A stretch of DNA of 64,000 nt from Imhoffiella fuscus (GTDB lineage: Bacteria > Pseudomonadota > Gammaproteobacteria > Chromatiales > Chromatiaceae), in the NCBI RefSeq assembly GCF_042682685.1, contig NZ_JBHUHX010000004.1, positions 186,001 through 250,000 on the forward strand. The letters run 5' to 3'. Below, piece after piece: positions 26,256-34,591 of this stretch. A program made the translations under genes and the position numbers. The stretch's first letter is position 1, and every line of letters begins with the position of its first letter. Under the pieces are notes generated by a model that did not search any database, was not told the DNA's origin, and saw only the letters and a list, made by a program, of their open reading frames with translations.

Positions 26256-27932
26256 TCAGAGCAAAATCAGGGTGGCCAGTCCCAGGAAGGCGAAGAAGCC
26301 GACGATGTCGGTGACCGTGGTCAGCACCACGCTGCCGGCCAGTGCGGGGTCGATCCCGATGCGCGACATGAGGAGCGGTATGACGACCCCGGAGGCGGCG
26401 GCGCACAGCAGATTGAGCAGGATGGCCACGGCGATGATGCCCCCAATGGTCCAATTGCCGAACCAGACGATGGCCAGCGCGGCGACCACCAAGGCCCAAA
26501 GCAGCCCGTTGAGCAATCCGATTCCCATCTCCTTGAGCAGCAGGATGCGGGTATTGCCGCTGCCGAGCTGACCGGTCGCCAGTCCTCGGATGACCAGGGT
26601 GAGGGTCTGACTGCCGGCGATGCCGCCCATGCTGGCGACGATCGGCATCAGCACGGCGAGCGCCACCACGTGCTGTAGGGTGCCTTCGAACAGGCCGATG
26701 ACCCAGGCGGCGAGGAAGGCGGTGATGAGATTGATGCCGAGCCAGACTGCGCGTCGACGGCTGCTGGCCAGCACTGGCGCGAACATGTCCGTCTCTTCGT
26801 CCAGGCCGGCCATGCCCAACAGCGCATGGGCGCTCTGTTCGCGGATGACGTCGACCACGTCATCGATGGTAATACGCCCGAGCAGGCGTCCCTCGGCATC
26901 GATCACCGGGGCCGAGTTGAGGTCTTCCTGCTCGAAACGCTGCGCCACCGCGTCGCTCTTCTGATCCGCCGGGACCGGCTCGAAATCCGTTTCCATCAGA
27001 TCCGACACCGAGGTTTCGGGGCGCGCGGTAAGCACGCGTTCCGTCCGCAGGATGCCCTGGTAGCGGTGCTTGCGATCGATGACGAAGAGTTTGTCCGTAT
27101 TCGGCGGCAATTCCTCGCGCAGACGCAGATAACGCAGCAGTGTGCCGACCTTGATGTTGCTGCGCACCTCCACCTGGTCCATGTTCATGAGTCCGCCGGC
27201 GGTGTTCTCGGGATAGGAGAGCATCGACTGCAGTCGTTCACGTTCGCGCTGATCCATGGCGTCCAGGATCTGACGCCCGGTGGCCGTCGGCAGATCCTGG
27301 ATGAGGTCGACCAGATCGTCGGGCTCGAGCCCGCGCGCGGCCTCGATCAGATGCTCCAGATCCATCTCTGCGGCTAGGCGCCGACGCACCTCCTCGTGCA
27401 GATGCCGCAGGACCTTGGCCGTGCGCTCACCCTCCACCATGTCCCAAACTCTGGCGCGCTCGGTCGCCGGCAGGGATTCCAGCAACCCGGCGATGCGCGC
27501 CGGATGCAGCGTGTGAAACAGTCGGGCGATTCGCTTGAGCTTGCCCTGATCCAAGGCATCCAGAACCAGGCGCAGCTGGGTTTCCGGTTCCTCGTCGACA
27601 CGACCGTCCGTGGGCGACGCGCCGTTCTTGGGCTGGGTCATATCCGCATCCAGGTCATAAGCTAGCTGGGTGCGGAGCGCAGTGGACAGGTAGGAGAGAA
27701 CCTTGGGCTCGGTGCGGGCGTCGAGCTGATGCAGGGCGTCGACTCGCTGCTGGGGTGTGAGTCGCTCCAGAAGGCTCGCAATCTTCGCCGGGTGCATCGT
27801 CTTGAGCAGCCGGCGGGCACGTTTGCTCTGATCGCGCGAGAGCATCTCGCGGAGCTGGTCGACTTCGGTTGCGACGGGCTCGGATTGATTCTGCTGAGGT
27901 GTCTGCTTCAAGGGTCGTGTCCGATGTTTCAA
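26256..27932 (-). CDS. mgtE: Magnesium transporter MgtE
   Basis: A 558-residue magnesium channel. The acidic N-terminal superhelical domain contains two copies of the MgtE_N pattern (ILLxxLHPARIAxLLExLPxxERxxVWxM), giving a duplicated or extended N domain that makes the protein about 100 residues longer than Thermus MgtE (450). Two CBS domains follow (about 265-385), then a plug helix and five membrane helices, with the pore-forming segment PIVASMGGIAGSQTLTLVIRGLA near 430-452. Magnesium-dependent closure by the N and CBS domains is known for the family. I found no magnesium riboswitch upstream. The gene faces the gamma-glutamyltransferase gene tail to tail. Confidence 0.93.
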   Translation of the reverse strand: MKHRTRPLKQTPQQNQSEPVATEVDQLREMLSRDQSKRARRLLKTMHPAKIASLLERLTPQQRVDALHQLDARTEPKVLSYLSTALRTQLAYDLDADMTQPKNGASPTDGRVDEEPETQLRLVLDALDQGKLKRIARLFHTLHPARIAGLLESLPATERARVWDMVEGERTAKVLRHLHEEVRRRLAAEMDLEHLIEAARGLEPDDLVDLIQDLPTATGRQILDAMDQRERERLQSMLSYPENTAGGLMNMDQVEVRSNIKVGTLLRYLRLREELPPNTDKLFVIDRKHRYQGILRTERVLTARPETSVSDLMETDFEPVPADQKSDAVAQRFEQEDLNSAPVIDAEGRLLGRITIDDVVDVIREQSAHALLGMAGLDEETDMFAPVLASSRRRAVWLGINLITAFLAAWVIGLFEGTLQHVVALAVLMPIVASMGGIAGSQTLTLVIRGLATGQLGSGNTRILLLKEMGIGLLNGLLWALVVAALAIVWFGNWTIGGIIAVAILLNLLCAAASGVVIPLLMSRIGIDPALAGSVVLTTVTDIVGFFAFLGLATLILL

Positions 27933-28871
27933 GGCACTGACATTGCCAAAGGCTGGATGGAGAAGTGTAGGGCGACTGGTGGCTTTCAGTCTCTAGCATA
28001 TGCAGACTCACGGCTTCGATCTCATCCTGGAACGCGTCTCATGATTTACCGCGCCGGTCTGGCTGGGGCGTTCCTCAATGTTTGATGTATTTCATGGATG
28101 CTCCGTCGATCATGGTGTCTCTGCGCTGTTTTGGGATGGGGCAGCGGTATCGCGTTTGTATTTATTAAGGTCGAATGGAGCGCGGTGAGACTGGGTTTTC
28201 GCTATGATTTCATTGTTGACTTAGCACATAAATCATGAGAAGTCTAACGGTGTTTATTTAGTTTGTTTTTTGTTAATTTAAACATTGGTTTATGTTTAAT
28301 TTTCGTGTGTTTTCTATTCGTTTTCTGATGGCTGGGTTGTATATTTCGATTCGAGTGCGTTAGCATGTTTAGCAATAGGGGCAGGTAATGGCGAATCTTT
28401 TATCGATATTGCCAGGTAACTATTCAGGTACGACATGCTGTGCGCGACCTAGCGCAGAACACTATATCTTGTGTCTACGGTTCGATAAGCACAGCCATTT
28501 TAGGCGGATTTGATGGCAGGTGTCACCATCACGAACCGCAAGCCACTGTTTTATAAAGGGCTAGCAGTCGATAGGAGACCTGAATAGTTACATTGCCAGT
28601 ATGCGTTTCGGGTTCGGATGCCCATAGCGCGGCATTCAAGTTTCTGCGGTAACCGTTCTCCAGTCGCACCGGATTCGGTGTGTTTCCGCACGTTCTCCAG
28701 TCGCACCGGATTCGGTGTGTTTCCGCATTCGATCATCGAATTCCATGCGTCGAGTTGATGCGTGCGATACTCTGCAGTTATCTTGGTTTTTACTTTTTAG
28801 CGTCTTCCTGCTTGCGCCACATTTCTTAAGACGAATGAATTCCTCATTCGTCAGACATAGAAGGAGCAATC
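27933..28871. other. Long AT-rich intergenic region with a tandem repeat
   Basis: A 939-base divergent gap without a credible gene. Roughly 28140-28420 is strongly AT-rich in contrast with its GC-rich surroundings. The tandem 37-bp repeat at 28654-28727 lies near its right end. It must contain the mgtE promoter and that of the methyltransferase gene, whose leader is likely long. Short open frames crossing the tandem repeat arise from its periodicity and lack ribosome-binding sites. Confidence 0.55.
28654..28727. repeat. Perfect 37-bp tandem direct repeat, two copies
   Basis: Bases 28654-28690 are repeated exactly at 28691-28727 with no spacer. Each unit contains a small inverted repeat, CACCG facing CGGTG around a GATT loop, so each copy can form a hairpin. 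The period is not a multiple of three, consistent with non-coding DNA. Confidence 0.9.
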
Positions 28872-29528
28872 ATGACGGACACTCAATCCGCCCACACCGA
28901 AGAACGCGATGTCACCAAGCTGATCGGCGTGACATCCGCCAAGCTCGACGAGCTGGAAAAATACTACGATAGCTGGTCCGCTACCTACGAGAAGGATCTG
29001 ACTTCCATGGGGTACGATGCCCCGCAGAGGGCGAAAGCGATCGAGAAGCACGGGATCGATCCGTCCCTTCCGATTCTCGATGCCGGTTGCGGTGTCGGTT
29101 TGACCGGCCATCATCTCGGCGAGCTGGGCTTCAAATCCGTCGTCGGTGTCGATTACTCCAGCAAATCGTTGGAGCGCTCCGAGGAGCGCGGCTGCTATTC
29201 AGAGCTCATCCGAGTGGATCTGAACAAGCCGCTGAATTTCCCGGACGATCACTTCGGTGCGGCCCAGTGCATCGGAACCCTCACCTACATCGAAAACATC
29301 CACGGGCTGATGTGCGAGTTCCATCGTGTCGTCAAGCCGGGCGGGATCGTGCAACTGAGCCACCGCGTCGACCTCTACGACGACGACTACAGGAAGGCGC
29401 TGGCGAGTCTGACCGAAAAAGGACTCTGGGCACACGTCCACCATTCGGACCCGCATCCCTATATTCCTGGTCACGAGGACTTCGGCGACGACCAGGCGAT
29501 CATCTTCGACATCTTCCGGATCAATTGA
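28872..29528 (+). CDS. Class I SAM-dependent methyltransferase (Williams-Beuren/METTL27-like)
   Basis: A 218-residue cytoplasmic methyltransferase. Motif I is ILDAGCGVGLTGHHLGELGF near residues 69-88, with the acidic VVGVDYS end of strand 2; post-motif features are AAQCIGTLTYIENIHGLMCEFHRVVKPGGIVQLSHR. The N-terminal YYDSWSATYEKDLTSMGYDAPQRA is characteristic of the METTL27-like group. The substrate is unknown. AGGAG lies about 9 bases before the ATG. The gene stands alone after a long leader and is followed by a good terminator, so it is probably independently regulated. Confidence 0.8.
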   Translation: MTDTQSAHTEERDVTKLIGVTSAKLDELEKYYDSWSATYEKDLTSMGYDAPQRAKAIEKHGIDPSLPILDAGCGVGLTGHHLGELGFKSVVGVDYSSKSLERSEERGCYSELIRVDLNKPLNFPDDHFGAAQCIGTLTYIENIHGLMCEFHRVVKPGGIVQLSHRVDLYDDDYRKALASLTEKGLWAHVHHSDPHPYIPGHEDFGDDQAIIFDIFRIN

Positions 29529-29917
29529 TCCGAATGTTGTTTCCGAATCCCGGTTGAGCCGGGATTCTTTGGCACCATCCGGGCTGCGTCCCGGATGGTG
29601 CGCCATCAAGATTTCCCCTTCGTGCCGAGCAGTCGGTTACAGCGGTGCATTTGAACCGTTCCATGGTTCATAGAACCCGATGCAGGGTTGCGGCACCCTC
29701 GGTATTTTGAAAAAAGACTTTTCGAATAGCGGCTTGCCTAGTTTGGCATTTGATTTGCTTTAAATATAGGGCGAGTGCGAGATCGGCGATCCAGTCTTTG
29801 ATCGGGCGGCGCTTCAAACAGGACGCTTGATCTTTTCAGATAGACGCCGAGATCCGCTGTGCCCCCTACATCCCCTGTCGCCACCGAATGTGGCGCAATT
29901 TTGAAGGAGCGACCTTT
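29529..29917. other. Intergenic region between methyltransferase and lipoprotein genes
   Basis: It opens with the terminator at 29545-29570. The middle part (about 29700-29780) is AT-rich and likely holds the promoter of the small lipoprotein gene. No coding potential is seen. Confidence 0.5.
29545..29570 (+). terminator. Rho-independent terminator after the methyltransferase gene
   Basis: GAATCCCGG (29545-29553) pairs perfectly with CCGGGATTC (29559-29567) around a TTGAG loop and is followed by TTT. It begins 17 bases after the stop codon. Confidence 0.8.
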
Positions 29918-30166
29918 ATGAAGATCACGAACATGAGCAAGACCGGATTTGCCGTTCCTACCGCCATCGTGCTGGCCCTGATGCTGACGGCGTGCGGCGA
30001 TACGGACGACGGAAAGGCCGAGAAGATGGGTGCTCAGATCGACCAGGCTGTTGAACAGGCCAAGAGCAAGGTCGAGGAGGCGAAGGATTCGGTGTCGAAC
30101 GCCGTGGAGAATGCCGGCGACAAGATGGAAGAGATGGGCGATCGCGTCGAAAACAAGACCGACTGA
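29918..30166 (+). CDS. Small coiled-coil lipoprotein
   Basis: An 82-residue lipoprotein. The signal peptide ends in the lipobox L-T-A-C, so the mature protein is about 50 residues beginning at Cys34-35. The mature part is almost entirely charged helix with heptad character (KAEKMGAQIDQAVEQAKSKVEEAKDSV...NAGDKMEEMGD), similar to small stress-induced envelope proteins. The Asp after Cys (C-G-D) does not place the Asp at +2, so outer-membrane sorting is expected. I chose ATG 29918, preceded by GAAGGAGCG; an upstream ATG at 29888 would spoil the signal peptide. It precedes the hdeD-type gene in the same direction. Confidence 0.8.
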   Translation: MKITNMSKTGFAVPTAIVLALMLTACGDTDDGKAEKMGAQIDQAVEQAKSKVEEAKDSVSNAVENAGDKMEEMGDRVENKTD

Positions 30167-30315
30167 CCTGCGGTTCGCTCACGAGGCTCGCACAGGGCTT
30201 CGTGACTCGATGATCCGAGATCCCGACGGTGCTCGCCTCTCGGCGCCCCATGCCTGGGCGCGTGGGGCGCGCCCGTCTCCGTTCATCCAGTACACCTCAA
30301 TTTGGAGCATTCAAG

Positions 30316-30891
30316 ATGAATCAATCCGCGATCGCCGAAGAGCTTGAGTCTCTGCCTGGAGACCTGCCTCGCAACTGGGGCGGGTTGGTGGCGCTCGGCG
30401 TCGTATCGACACTGCTCGGTCTCTTTGGACTGTGGTCGACCTTCTGGCTCACGCTTGCGGGCGTGCTGATGTTCGGTGCGCTGCTGGCGCTCGGGGGAGG
30501 TCTGCAACTCTTCGACGCCTTCAAGTGCAAGAGCTGGAATAGCACCTTCGCGCATGGAGGCATCGCACTCATCTATCTGATCGCCGGCGGGCTGATGATC
30601 TTCGATCCGGTCGGCGCCGCCGTTGCGCTCACGCTGGTCCTGGGCGTCGCCTTGCTGACCGCCGGCTCGCTACGGTTGGTGATCGCCTTCCAGCATCGCA
30701 AAGAGGTCGGTTGGAAGTGGGCCGCCGGAGGCGGTCTGCTCTCCATGCTGCTCGGCGCGCTGGTTCTCGTGCAGTGGCCGGTGTCCGGCGTCTGGTTGAT
30801 CGGTCTGGTGATCGCCGTTGAATTGCTGATCAATGGCTGGACTGCGATCTTTCTCGGTCTCGTGGTGCGGCGGGCCAAGCGTTTGGCCTGA
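30316..30891 (+). CDS. HdeD-family membrane protein
   Basis: A 191-residue inner-membrane protein with six hydrophobic helices arranged as three similar pairs (GGLVALGVVSTLLGLFGLW..., FAHGGIALIYLIAGGLMIFDPVGAAVALTLVLGVALLTAGSLRLVIAFQ, WAAGGGLLSMLLGALVLVQWPVSGVWLIGLVIAVELLINGW). This is the HdeD/DUF308 pattern; in E. coli HdeD contributes to acid resistance at high cell density. GGAGC precedes the ATG at 30316; longer starts upstream give a non-conserved tail. It sits between a stress-type lipoprotein and a DUF302 gene, so a small envelope-stress cluster is plausible. Confidence 0.88.
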   Translation: MNQSAIAEELESLPGDLPRNWGGLVALGVVSTLLGLFGLWSTFWLTLAGVLMFGALLALGGGLQLFDAFKCKSWNSTFAHGGIALIYLIAGGLMIFDPVGAAVALTLVLGVALLTAGSLRLVIAFQHRKEVGWKWAAGGGLLSMLLGALVLVQWPVSGVWLIGLVIAVELLINGWTAIFLGLVVRRAKRLA

Positions 30892-30965
30892 GCCGGTGAG
30901 CCAGACGTGTCTTGCGCTGGTCGATCACACGAGAACGCGGTGCGACTCATATGGAGGACGATGCG

Positions 30966-31358
30966 ATGTACGGTTTTGCTATCGAGGTCGATCTTGAATT
31001 CGACGCGGCCATCGACCGCGTGATCGAGGCATTGCAGGCCGAGGGGTTCGGCGTGCTCACTGATATCGATGTTCAGGCGACGCTCAAATCGAAACTTGGA
31101 ATCGACAAGGGGCCTTATCGGATCCTGGGTGCCTGCAATCCACCGCTTGCCAGTCAGGCGCTGGATCTGGAACCCGACATCGGCTTGCTGCTCCCCTGCA
31201 ACGTCGTGGTACGTCAATCTGACGATCACAAGACCCGTATCGCCTTCATGGACCCGAAGGCGGTGTTGGATCTGGTCGACAACCCGCAGGTGGCCAGGGT
31301 CGCCTCGGATGTCCGGGACCGTCTCGACCGGGTCGTCACCGCTCTCGGCACGCTCTGA
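30966..31358 (+). CDS. DUF302 domain protein
   Basis: A 130-residue soluble protein of the DUF302 family. It shows the conserved core DRVIEALQAEGFGVLTDIDVQATLKSKLG, then YRILGACNPPLASQALDLEPDIGLLLPCNVVVRQ and a C-terminal helix. The C-N-P-P-L-A motif and the LLPCNVVV strand, with one Cys each, are family hallmarks; function is unknown, although members often travel with sulfur, redox or stress genes. The ATG at 30966 is preceded by GGAGG at optimal spacing; an earlier ATG at 30951 overlaps that site. Confidence 0.88.
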   Translation: MYGFAIEVDLEFDAAIDRVIEALQAEGFGVLTDIDVQATLKSKLGIDKGPYRILGACNPPLASQALDLEPDIGLLLPCNVVVRQSDDHKTRIAFMDPKAVLDLVDNPQVARVASDVRDRLDRVVTALGTL

Positions 31359-31414
31359 GGGTCGGCGGCATCCCGGATTGGGTCGAGCAGCGTCATCCGG
31401 GGTGCCGTCACATG

Positions 31415-31909
31415 CTATCGGGCTGGCGTCAGGATGGCGTACGTCATATCGGGCATGTATCCGGTATCCGTGGACGGGTCGAACGGCCACTGTGGGTCGC
31501 CCGAACGGAATTGCCCGCCGACATGGATCAGCTCGCAGGCGTAGGACATCGCCGCAGAGGGCGCCGAGCCCGTCGCATGATTCGGAATGAGGATTGTGCA
31601 TGCGTCGCTCGACGCGCATCCGCGCGGCCTCAAATCGCGTCGAGCCTGCAGTGTGCCGCTGTCGCTTGCGGCGACGATCGCCTTGACCGCGTCGCATGCG
31701 AGGACGCCATATCCGGCGAAGTCGGCCGGGTACCCACCATTGAATGAGCTGTCGACGAATCTCAGGTCGTACAGCCCGCCTTGTATCTCCACGCCCACCA
31801 CAGCTGTGATCTCGCCGTTGTCGACGACGAGCGATTCCGCTTGAGCCTGGCCGATTGCGCCACTGCATATGGCGGCCATGGTCAATCCTAAGATCTTGTC
31901 AAATCGCAT
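31415..31909 (-). CDS. Exported protein of unknown function
   Basis: A 164-residue product with a signal peptide (MRFDKILGLTMAAICSGAIGQAQA) followed by a globular region SLVVDNGEITAVVGVEIQGGLYDLRFVDSSFNG. Four Cys in the mature part (ACDAV, GCASSDAC, YACEL) suggest disulfides in the periplasm. The C-terminal DPSTDTGYMPDMTYAILTP does not match a family I can name. A longer start at 32059 would place 50 arginine-rich residues before the signal peptide and is rejected. The gene is divergent from the ParA-like operon starting at 32193, and the shared 283-base region must hold both promoters. Function unknown. Confidence 0.65.
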   Translation of the reverse strand: MRFDKILGLTMAAICSGAIGQAQAESLVVDNGEITAVVGVEIQGGLYDLRFVDSSFNGGYPADFAGYGVLACDAVKAIVAASDSGTLQARRDLRPRGCASSDACTILIPNHATGSAPSAAMSYACELIHVGGQFRSGDPQWPFDPSTDTGYMPDMTYAILTPAR

Positions 31910-32192
31910 GTCTGTCTCGGTTCTCGTGCGTCGGTATGAGATGTCTTCCCTCTTGTCGATCCCCGCTCCGCCCTCGATCCGAACGAAGAACGATCGATCG
32001 GGCCATCCAGCGAGATAGATTCCACAATTTCGATCGAAAGATGCGCTGGGTAAATGCAACCAGCATTAGTGGTAACTTATACTCCACGGGCAATCGTCAT
32101 GCGGGCATCGCGATGATCTTTATCACGTATGAATCGAGTGATGAAGCCATGTCCATGACATCTTTCAGATATTCTGTAGGTGAGGGGTGCGA

Positions 32193-32960
32193 ATGCACAC
32201 GATATGGGTAATGAATGGCAAGGGGGGCGTCGGTAAATCGGTGCTCCTCATGGCGTTGGCCTGGCTTTACGAAGCCATGGGGCGCCCGCTGCGCCTGGTC
32301 GATGTCGACGACAAGTCCAAATTGGCGGAATTCGTAGGGGCCAGCAATGTGCTGTCGCTGCACATCGGTGCAGACGCGGAGGCCCTGCGCGCCGATCCAT
32401 CGCTGGCCTACAGCTATTGGGATCAACTGGCGGCCGAGATGCTGGAGCAGGACACGGCTGTGGATTTCGGGGCCAACATGGATCGGCACATCCTGGAGTG
32501 GGCCAGCAAATCCGAACTCGGTGAGCTGCTGACCGACAGTGGGGTCAGCATGGACATCTATGTCCCGATCACCGCCGATCCGGTTGCGGTGATGGCGGGC
32601 ATCGAGGTCTTGGAGGCCACGACCAAGATCTTTCCGCAGAGTCGGCGGATTCTGGTTTTGAATCAGGTCGCCGGTTCCTTCAATGCCTATGAGTCCACGC
32701 CCGAGTTCAGCCGCATCGCGGCGATGCGGAGCGAAGGGGTGCTGGTGGTTCCTCTGGAGTCCTGCATGAGCGAGGCATGGATCGACTTCGAGCGGCTCAA
32801 GCTTCCGCCGTGGCGTATCATCGAGATGAATGCCGCCACCGTGGCGCAACAGACCGGCTTGGGTATCCTGGCCGCAAAGCGCGCGGTCGGCGATTACGCC
32901 TCCTGGCTCAAACAGTTTCAGCAGCTCTATGCGCCGCTCATCGTGAAGCAGGCCGACTGA
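32193..32960 (+). CDS. Stand-alone ParA/MinD-like P-loop ATPase
   Basis: A 255-residue P-loop protein of the ParA/MinD/TraL type. The deviant Walker A is G-K-G-G-V-G-K-S at residues 9-16, with the signature Lys; strand 2 ends in LVDVDDKS near 39; and switch II lies in the VDFGANMDR region near 90. The Asp/Gln-rich features of chromosome-partitioning ParA are missing, and the overall pattern (strand GKGGVGKS, VDFGAN, late NQVAGSF) is closer to TraL-like accessory ATPases. No C-terminal amphipathic MinD helix is obvious. The start ATG at 32193 follows GAGGGG. It leads a four-gene run with 21 bases to the next gene, and is presumably a partner of the second ParA at the end of the operon. Confidence 0.8.
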   Translation: MHTIWVMNGKGGVGKSVLLMALAWLYEAMGRPLRLVDVDDKSKLAEFVGASNVLSLHIGADAEALRADPSLAYSYWDQLAAEMLEQDTAVDFGANMDRHILEWASKSELGELLTDSGVSMDIYVPITADPVAVMAGIEVLEATTKIFPQSRRILVLNQVAGSFNAYESTPEFSRIAAMRSEGVLVVPLESCMSEAWIDFERLKLPPWRIIEMNAATVAQQTGLGILAAKRAVGDYASWLKQFQQLYAPLIVKQAD

Positions 32961-32981
32961 GGCACTGGACTCGAGATCCTT

Positions 32982-34076
32982 ATGGAACCACGCTGGCTCT
33001 CTTACCTCGACGCCCATATCGCCAGGGGAATGGTCGCGACCGAGGCGGAAAGCGCAGACACCCTCAGTTGGCTGCTGAAGCTCGAGCCCGAGCAGCGTTG
33101 GTGTCTTCTGCTTCGACGCGACCCCTGTCTGAAACGTCTGGTCGCGGACGATTATCGACGGATCTTGACCCTGATGGTCGAGCTGGAGGCCGACGCGCTG
33201 TCGGAGGCATCCACGTCCACGGAGCCCTGCGTCGATCCGGGATCGCTGCCGTCGTCGGAGCATCGGTTCATGATCGCTCCGCTCCACCAAGAACAGGAGT
33301 CGAGCCTCGGCCGACGCTCGACGGCCAGACTCCGCCCGACGCCCTGGATTCTGACGGCCCTGACGCTGGTCGGGGCGGCGGCCGGCCTTTGGCTGTTCGT
33401 CCAGCATGAAGGGCATCGCGTGCAGGACCTGGCGCAGACGACGGTCGCGCTCCAAGGGAATGTGGAGCGCAGACTGACGGAGCTGGATCAGGTCCATCGG
33501 CAGGTCGTCGCGGCTGTGCGGGACATCGATCGGCAGCGTCATGCGACTCAGTCCCTTTTGGCGCTTAGCGATCTGTCCGAGAAACTGACCGCCGGACAAC
33601 CGTTCGTGTCCGAACTGGCTGGGCTCGAAGCCGTTTGGAGCGAGCCGGCGCAACTCGAATTTCTCAAGCCGCTGGCGGAGCAGGGCATCGCAACACCGGC
33701 GACCCTGATCTCCGAGCTGACCCGACTGAACGAGACGCTGGACCAGCGCAACAGCGTCCGATTCGATCGACGCACCCCCTACGGACCGGCCTCGGCCTAT
33801 CCTTACTACCCCGCGTTCGCCGCCACAGGCGTCCAGCAGGCCCGAAGCCAAGCCGGAACCAAGGCGCTCGAACAGGCGCGCGCAGGGCATTGGCAGGCGG
33901 CCATCGACATCCTGCGAAAGCATGGCGATTCGGTCTATCGGGATTGGATCGAGCGGGTAGGGCGTTGGCTTGCGACCTATCGTCAGCTCGCGGATCTGCG
34001 TCAGCGTGTCTGGTCGCGGGGGAGCGACGGTCTGGCGGCCTCCACCTCGCGCACCGCGACCAGCCCCCCGCCGTGA
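32982..34076 (+). CDS. Membrane protein resembling bacterial mitofilin (COG4223-like)
   Basis: A 364-residue protein with an N-terminal cytoplasmic helical domain (LSWLLKLEPEQRWCLLLRRDPCLKRLVADDYRR), one membrane helix at about 121-141 (PWILTALTLVGAAAGLWLFV), a periplasmic coiled coil at about 145-190, and a C-terminal helical domain beginning FVSELAGLEAVWSEPAQLEFLKPLAEQGIATPATLISELTRL. That last segment strongly recalls the mitofilin-like COG4223 proteins of proteobacteria, which are membrane-shaping in alphaproteobacteria. The topology (in, one helix, coiled coil out) is also the same. The stop overlaps the next start (TGATG). Identification as mitofilin is by pattern only; an FtsL- or divisome-like adaptor is an alternative. 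Confidence 0.6.
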   Translation: MEPRWLSYLDAHIARGMVATEAESADTLSWLLKLEPEQRWCLLLRRDPCLKRLVADDYRRILTLMVELEADALSEASTSTEPCVDPGSLPSSEHRFMIAPLHQEQESSLGRRSTARLRPTPWILTALTLVGAAAGLWLFVQHEGHRVQDLAQTTVALQGNVERRLTELDQVHRQVVAAVRDIDRQRHATQSLLALSDLSEKLTAGQPFVSELAGLEAVWSEPAQLEFLKPLAEQGIATPATLISELTRLNETLDQRNSVRFDRRTPYGPASAYPYYPAFAATGVQQARSQAGTKALEQARAGHWQAAIDILRKHGDSVYRDWIERVGRWLATYRQLADLRQRVWSRGSDGLAASTSRTATSPPP

Positions 34077-34591
34077 TGAGCGGTCTGTCCATCACCCTGG
34101 CCATCCTGGTGGGCATGGTGGTGATGATCTGGCTCATCCGATGGTTCCAGGTTCGCGCGCGCGCCACCTCGCCGAGGCGTCTTAGTGCCTACGTCCTGGC
34201 GGCTCCGACCGATTCGTCCATCACCGATCATCCCAGACCGCCGATGGTCGAGCTGGGCGTCTGGCGTCCACCTCCGCGCCAGCAGCTGCTGGCGCGTCAG
34301 ATCGCACTGCGGCTCGCAGCGGCCGAGCAGGCCGGCGCCCCTTCGGCGGACCAGAATCCTCGGCGGATCCTGACCGCTCGATCCTATCGCCAATCCATCC
34401 GCGCGGCCGAGACCATCGGCTCCAGTGCTCCGGAGCGCGCGGAGCCGCGTGCGATCGATCGGGTCGCCATCGCGCCTGCCGTCGAACCGTATGCCTCGCG
34501 CATCGGACGTAAACGCCGGGGACTGGAGAGCCTCATCACCGAATTGCCTGCAGTCACCGAGAACGATCGCCATGACTCGAACGCTTGCTGA
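34076..34591 (+). CDS. Small single-pass membrane protein of the ParA-SPOR operon
   Basis: A 171-residue protein with one N-terminal membrane helix (LSITLAILVGMVVMIWLIRWF, residues 4-24) and a basic, Pro/Arg-rich cytoplasmic remainder (RPPMVELGVWRPPPRQQLLARQIALRLAAAEQAG...). I do not recognise a family. The N-terminus could be a bitopic anchor and the rest a scaffold binding the ATPases encoded on either side. It overlaps both neighbours: its start shares one base with the stop before it, and its last 20 bases lie within the next coding sequence, so coupled translation of all three is likely. Confidence 0.7.
   Translation: MSGLSITLAILVGMVVMIWLIRWFQVRARATSPRRLSAYVLAAPTDSSITDHPRPPMVELGVWRPPPRQQLLARQIALRLAAAEQAGAPSADQNPRRILTARSYRQSIRAAETIGSSAPERAEPRAIDRVAIAPAVEPYASRIGRKRRGLESLITELPAVTENDRHDSNAC

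Noticed and set aside
27933..28100. Magnesium riboswitch in front of mgtE
   Set aside because: No extended stem-loop set or M-box-like conserved stretch could be found in the leader.
28654..28727. Possible CRISPR array
   Set aside because: The two 37-bp copies adjoin directly with no spacer, and no cas gene is present.
28636..28869. 77-codon minus-strand open frame over the tandem repeat
   Set aside because: Most of it is a translation of the repeat units; no start context and no conservation argument.
32097..33923. 608-codon minus-strand open frame opposite the ParA-like and mitofilin-like genes
   Set aside because: Antisense shadow of two genes with clear motifs; its protein shows no domain and changes character at the gene boundary.
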